Shown here one piece after another: positions 5,797-8,399 of a stretch of DNA of 8,399 bases (its first letter is position 1; each line of letters starts with the position of its first letter). A program made the position numbers and the translations under genes. Source of the stretch: Desulfobacterales bacterium (GTDB taxonomy: Bacteria > Desulfobacterota > Desulfobacteria > Desulfobacterales > QNYZ01); NCBI GenBank assembly GCA_029938515.1, contig JAOZUU010000100.1, positions 1-8,399 of the forward strand, written 5' to 3'. The notes under the pieces were generated by a model. That model did no database searches and had not been told where the DNA came from. It saw only the letters and a list, made by a program, of their open reading frames with translations.

Positions 5797-8241
5797 ATGT
5801 CGAAACAATTACCTGTTCATGCCCAAGTGGTCATCATCGGCGGTGGTATCGTCGGTTGCAGTGTGGCCTATCATCTGACCAAGCTGGGTTGGTCGGATAT
5901 CCTGATTCTTGAACGTAAGGAACTTGGTTCCGGCACCACCTGGGCCGCGGCCGGGCTGTTGGCGCAATTACGCCAAAACCAGGAAATGACCAATCTGGCG
6001 AAATACACCGTTGATCTCTACGAAGGACTGGAAGCCGAAACCGGAGTAGCCACGGGCTTCAGAAAAAACGGGGCTCTGGCGGTGTGTCAGACCGATGATC
6101 GGCGCAAAGAACTGCTCCGCGCCGCGGCCATGGCACGCGCCTTCAACGTTGAAATGCATGAAGTCAGCCTGAAAGAAGCGGCCAACATAGTGCCGGGTAT
6201 CAATACGAAAGACCTGGTCACCGCATTTCATTTACCCTATGACGGCGTTACCAATCCAATTGAGACCACCCAGGCGTTAGCCAGGGGTGCCAAAATGGGC
6301 GGTGCCGCGATCCTGGAAAATGTCAAGGTTACCGATATTAAAATTAAAAATGGTGCCGTTTGCGGTGTGACTACCGATCAAGGCGATGTCACCAGCGAAT
6401 ATGTGGTCAATTGCGCGGGGATGTGGGGACGTCAAATTGGCCAGATGGTGAATGTCAGTATACCGCTGCACGCGGCCGAGCACATGCATGCGGTGACGAT
6501 GCCGATCGAGGGGTTAAAAAAACATTTTCCCACGGTACGCGATTTCGACGGGGTGACCTATTTCAAATCCGAATCCGACGGTATCCTTTTCGGGGGATTC
6601 GAGGCGGTGTCAAAACCCTGGGGGATGAAAGGCATTCCGGACAGATTCATGTATACGGAACTCCAGGAAGACTGGGATCAGTTCCAGGCATTTATGGATT
6701 GTGCCCTGCAACGGTTTCCGGCCATGGAGACTGCCCAGATTCGCCATCTATCCGTCGTCCCCGAGAGTTTTACACCCGACACGGTTTTCATGGTTGGCGA
6801 AGCGCCAGGGGTTAAGAATTTCTTTGTGGGCTGCGGCATGAATTCCGTCGGGATTCAAAGTGCCGGCGGTGTGGGTCGCGCCCTGGCCCATTGGATCGTT
6901 GAAGGACGCCCGGAAGAACAATTGTGGCCGATTGATATCAAGCGGTATTTTCCATGGCAGCAAAACGCCCGCTATCTGCATGACCGCATTGTTGAGGCCG
7001 TCGGCGTCCTGTATCATCATCACTATCCCAACCGGCAGAGAACCACGGCCCGTCCGGTGATCTGCTCGCCGATTCATGACCGCCTGGCCGCCAACGGCGC
7101 CGCTTTTGGCATGACCGCGGGATGGGAACGGGCGGACTGGTTCGCACCCGATGGCGTTGAACCCGTTCATCAGTACAGTTGGGAAAAACCCAACTGGTTT
7201 GATTTTCAGCGTGAAGAGCATATGGCCGTACGGGAGGGTATCGGGCTTTATGATTTAACGTCCATGGGCAAATTTCTCGTCCAGGGCCGCGATGCCGAAG
7301 CCGTACTGCAAAACCTGTGTGCCAATGATGTGGCCGTACCGGTCGGTAAAGTCGTTTATACGCCGGTGTTAAACGACAAGGGCGGCTTTGAAACCGATAT
7401 AACGGTGACACGCTTTTCCGAAGACGCTTTTTTTATCGTTACCGCCGGCGCAACCACTATCCGCGATTACGACTATTTCAGCCGCCATATTCCCGATGGC
7501 GCCCGGGCCACCATCACCGATGTCACCCATGGGTATGCCATGCTGGCCATCATGGGACCCGGCGCACGAGGCCTGCTGGCGAAGTTAACCGATGCTGATT
7601 TATCCAACGAGGCGTTCCCTTATGGCACCGCCCGGGAAATAGATATTGCCTACGCCCGGCCATGGGCTCTGAGAATGTCCTATGTCGGCGAACTGGGTTG
7701 GGAGCTTTATATTCCGACCATGTTCACACTTCCCGTGTTTGATGCCATATTCGAAGAAGGAAAATCAGCCGGCTTGCGACTGATCGGGATGCAGGCGGTC
7801 AACTCACTGCGACTGGAAACCGGATATCGCCACTGGGAGTCCGATATCACACCGGATGAAACCCCCTATGAAGCCGGTCTGGGTTTTGGAGTTAATCTGG
7901 ACAAAGGCGAATTTATCGGACGTGACACATTATCGGCCCAAAAGAAAGAAGGCCTGAAACGAAAGCTGGTAATGGTTACCCTGGATGATCCTGAAATCAT
8001 GCTCTACGGCAGCGAACCCATGTATCGCAATGGGGTCTGGATGGATAACCTGCGATCCGGCGCTTATGGTTTCAAGGTGGGCACTGCCGTCGGCATGGGT
8101 TATGTTAAAAATGATGTGCCCGTTACCGATGAATGGATCCTGGACGGAAAATTCGAGCTTGAAGTCCAGGGTAAAATGGTCCCGGCCAAGGTGCATATCA
8201 AATCACCTTATGATCCCGATAATCAGCGGGTGAGGATGTGA
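5797..8241 (+). CDS. Dimethylglycine/sarcosine dehydrogenase-like flavoprotein with GcvT folate domain
   Basis: 814 residues, the usual size for a bacterial DMGDH/SARDH-type enzyme. Residues about 9-370 are the FAD-dependent amine oxidase (DAO) domain: GGGIVG (15-20), E39 ending the second strand, and GSGTTWAAAGLLAQLR (44-59). Residues about 373-430 are the short linking FAO-type domain. Residues about 430-695 are a GcvT folate-binding domain, with GLYDLTSMGKF (483-493), SYVGELGWELY (628-638) and TPYEAGLGF (689-697). D534 in GGFETDITV aligns with the catalytic Asp of T-protein. Residues about 715-805 are the GcvT C-terminal barrel. The expected reaction is oxidative N-demethylation of dimethylglycine, sarcosine or a related N-methyl amine, the methyl carbon being trapped as 5,10-methylene-tetrahydrofolate and electrons passing to an acceptor such as ETF. 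Oddly, the His of TWHAAG that holds FAD covalently in mitochondrial homologues is Ala50. There is no signal peptide. The exact substrate is unknown. Confidence 0.9.
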   Translation: MSKQLPVHAQVVIIGGGIVGCSVAYHLTKLGWSDILILERKELGSGTTWAAAGLLAQLRQNQEMTNLAKYTVDLYEGLEAETGVATGFRKNGALAVCQTDDRRKELLRAAAMARAFNVEMHEVSLKEAANIVPGINTKDLVTAFHLPYDGVTNPIETTQALARGAKMGGAAILENVKVTDIKIKNGAVCGVTTDQGDVTSEYVVNCAGMWGRQIGQMVNVSIPLHAAEHMHAVTMPIEGLKKHFPTVRDFDGVTYFKSESDGILFGGFEAVSKPWGMKGIPDRFMYTELQEDWDQFQAFMDCALQRFPAMETAQIRHLSVVPESFTPDTVFMVGEAPGVKNFFVGCGMNSVGIQSAGGVGRALAHWIVEGRPEEQLWPIDIKRYFPWQQNARYLHDRIVEAVGVLYHHHYPNRQRTTARPVICSPIHDRLAANGAAFGMTAGWERADWFAPDGVEPVHQYSWEKPNWFDFQREEHMAVREGIGLYDLTSMGKFLVQGRDAEAVLQNLCANDVAVPVGKVVYTPVLNDKGGFETDITVTRFSEDAFFIVTAGATTIRDYDYFSRHIPDGARATITDVTHGYAMLAIMGPGARGLLAKLTDADLSNEAFPYGTAREIDIAYARPWALRMSYVGELGWELYIPTMFTLPVFDAIFEEGKSAGLRLIGMQAVNSLRLETGYRHWESDITPDETPYEAGLGFGVNLDKGEFIGRDTLSAQKKEGLKRKLVMVTLDDPEIMLYGSEPMYRNGVWMDNLRSGAYGFKVGTAVGMGYVKNDVPVTDEWILDGKFELEVQGKMVPAKVHIKSPYDPDNQRVRM

Positions 8242-8321
8242 TCCCCGTTTAAGAAATGGTCCTTGTACAATCTTGACACTATGGGTATTTTTGGGAGTTC
8301 TTGTAATCGCCTTAAAACATT
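8242..8321. other. Gene-free spacer after the dehydrogenase gene
   Basis: 80 bases between the stop codon and the palindromic repeat. I see no coding frame, no stem followed by a T-run, and no convincing promoter. Any transcript end may rely on the palindromic element that follows. Confidence 0.4.
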
Positions 8322-8399
8322 GAATATCGAACAAGGAACCGCAGAATGAAGAAGGGGTCACTTCGACATTCGATATTCCTTGTTCGATATTCTGCGGTT
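8322..8399. repeat. Compound palindromic intergenic repeat, cut by the window edge
   Basis: GAATATCGAACAAGGAA (8322-8338) is the exact reverse complement of TTCCTTGTTCGATATTC (8376-8392), a perfect 17-bp inverted repeat 37 bp apart. A second, interleaved 11-bp inverted repeat pairs AACCGCAGAAT (8337-8347) with ATTCTGCGGTT (8389-8399). CGATATTC also occurs twice as a direct repeat (8371-8378 and 8385-8392). Elements built from ATCGAA/TTCGAT units are, from memory, common between genes of Desulfobacteria. The element probably continues past the window. Confidence 0.7.

Noticed and set aside
6360..6815. Long alternative frame (151 codons, plus strand) inside the dehydrogenase gene
   Set aside because: It overlaps a strongly recognised protein in another frame, has Arg/Gly-rich low-information sequence and no family features; the same applies to the frames opposite the gene at 6748-7411.
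8273..8307. Promoter starting with TTGACA downstream of the dehydrogenase gene
   Set aside because: The nearest -10-like hexamer (TGTAAT at 8302-8307) lies 23 bases away, too far for a sigma-70 promoter, and no gene follows in the window.

Overview
The window looks like ordinary chromosomal DNA from a Gram-negative, probably anaerobic bacterium. I would guess a sulfate-reducer-type Desulfobacterota. The guess rests on a QueG-like (COG1600) iron-sulfur protein whose N-terminus resembles those of that group, an M1-peptidase/ChaN/PDZ fusion protein, and dispersed palindromic repeats between genes. This is inference from family resemblance; no marker gene is present.

Left part (1-4455, all minus strand, transcribed leftwards). 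The first gene encodes a 980-residue exported protein that joins an M1-type zinc metallopeptidase, an unassigned alpha/beta segment, a ChaN/TIKI-like haem-binding domain and a C-terminal PDZ domain. It is followed after 27 bp by a PLP-dependent cystathionine gamma-synthase/lyase family enzyme. After 89 bp comes the first 89 codons of a QueG-like iron-sulfur protein that runs off the window. The spacing fits one transcription unit, but no shared pathway is evident.

Middle (4456-5796). Positions 4456-4728 hold a repeat-rich spacer with a REP-like palindrome, and no gene that I can support. A GntR/FCD-family repressor gene (4729-5382, minus) is transcribed divergently from the large gene at 5797. 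The 414-bp divergent region carries a good promoter for each direction. A 14-bp inverted repeat sits on the -35 box of the gntR promoter, and a related TACC/GGTA repeat lies at the predicted start of the rightward transcript. This is the classical layout of an autoregulated repressor controlling a neighbouring catabolic gene.

Right part (5797-8241, plus). One gene encodes an 814-residue dimethylglycine/sarcosine-dehydrogenase-like flavoprotein fused to a folate-binding GcvT module. It would oxidise an N-methyl amine and pass the methyl carbon to tetrahydrofolate. The His that covalently carries FAD in the mitochondrial enzymes is Ala here (residue 50), so the flavin is predicted to be non-covalent. 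The window ends (8322-8399) inside a compound palindromic repeat.

I see no mobile element, CRISPR array, tRNA/rRNA or clear novel multi-gene system. The points most worth a second look are the M1-ChaN-PDZ fusion, the missing flavin-linking His, and the divergent operator region.
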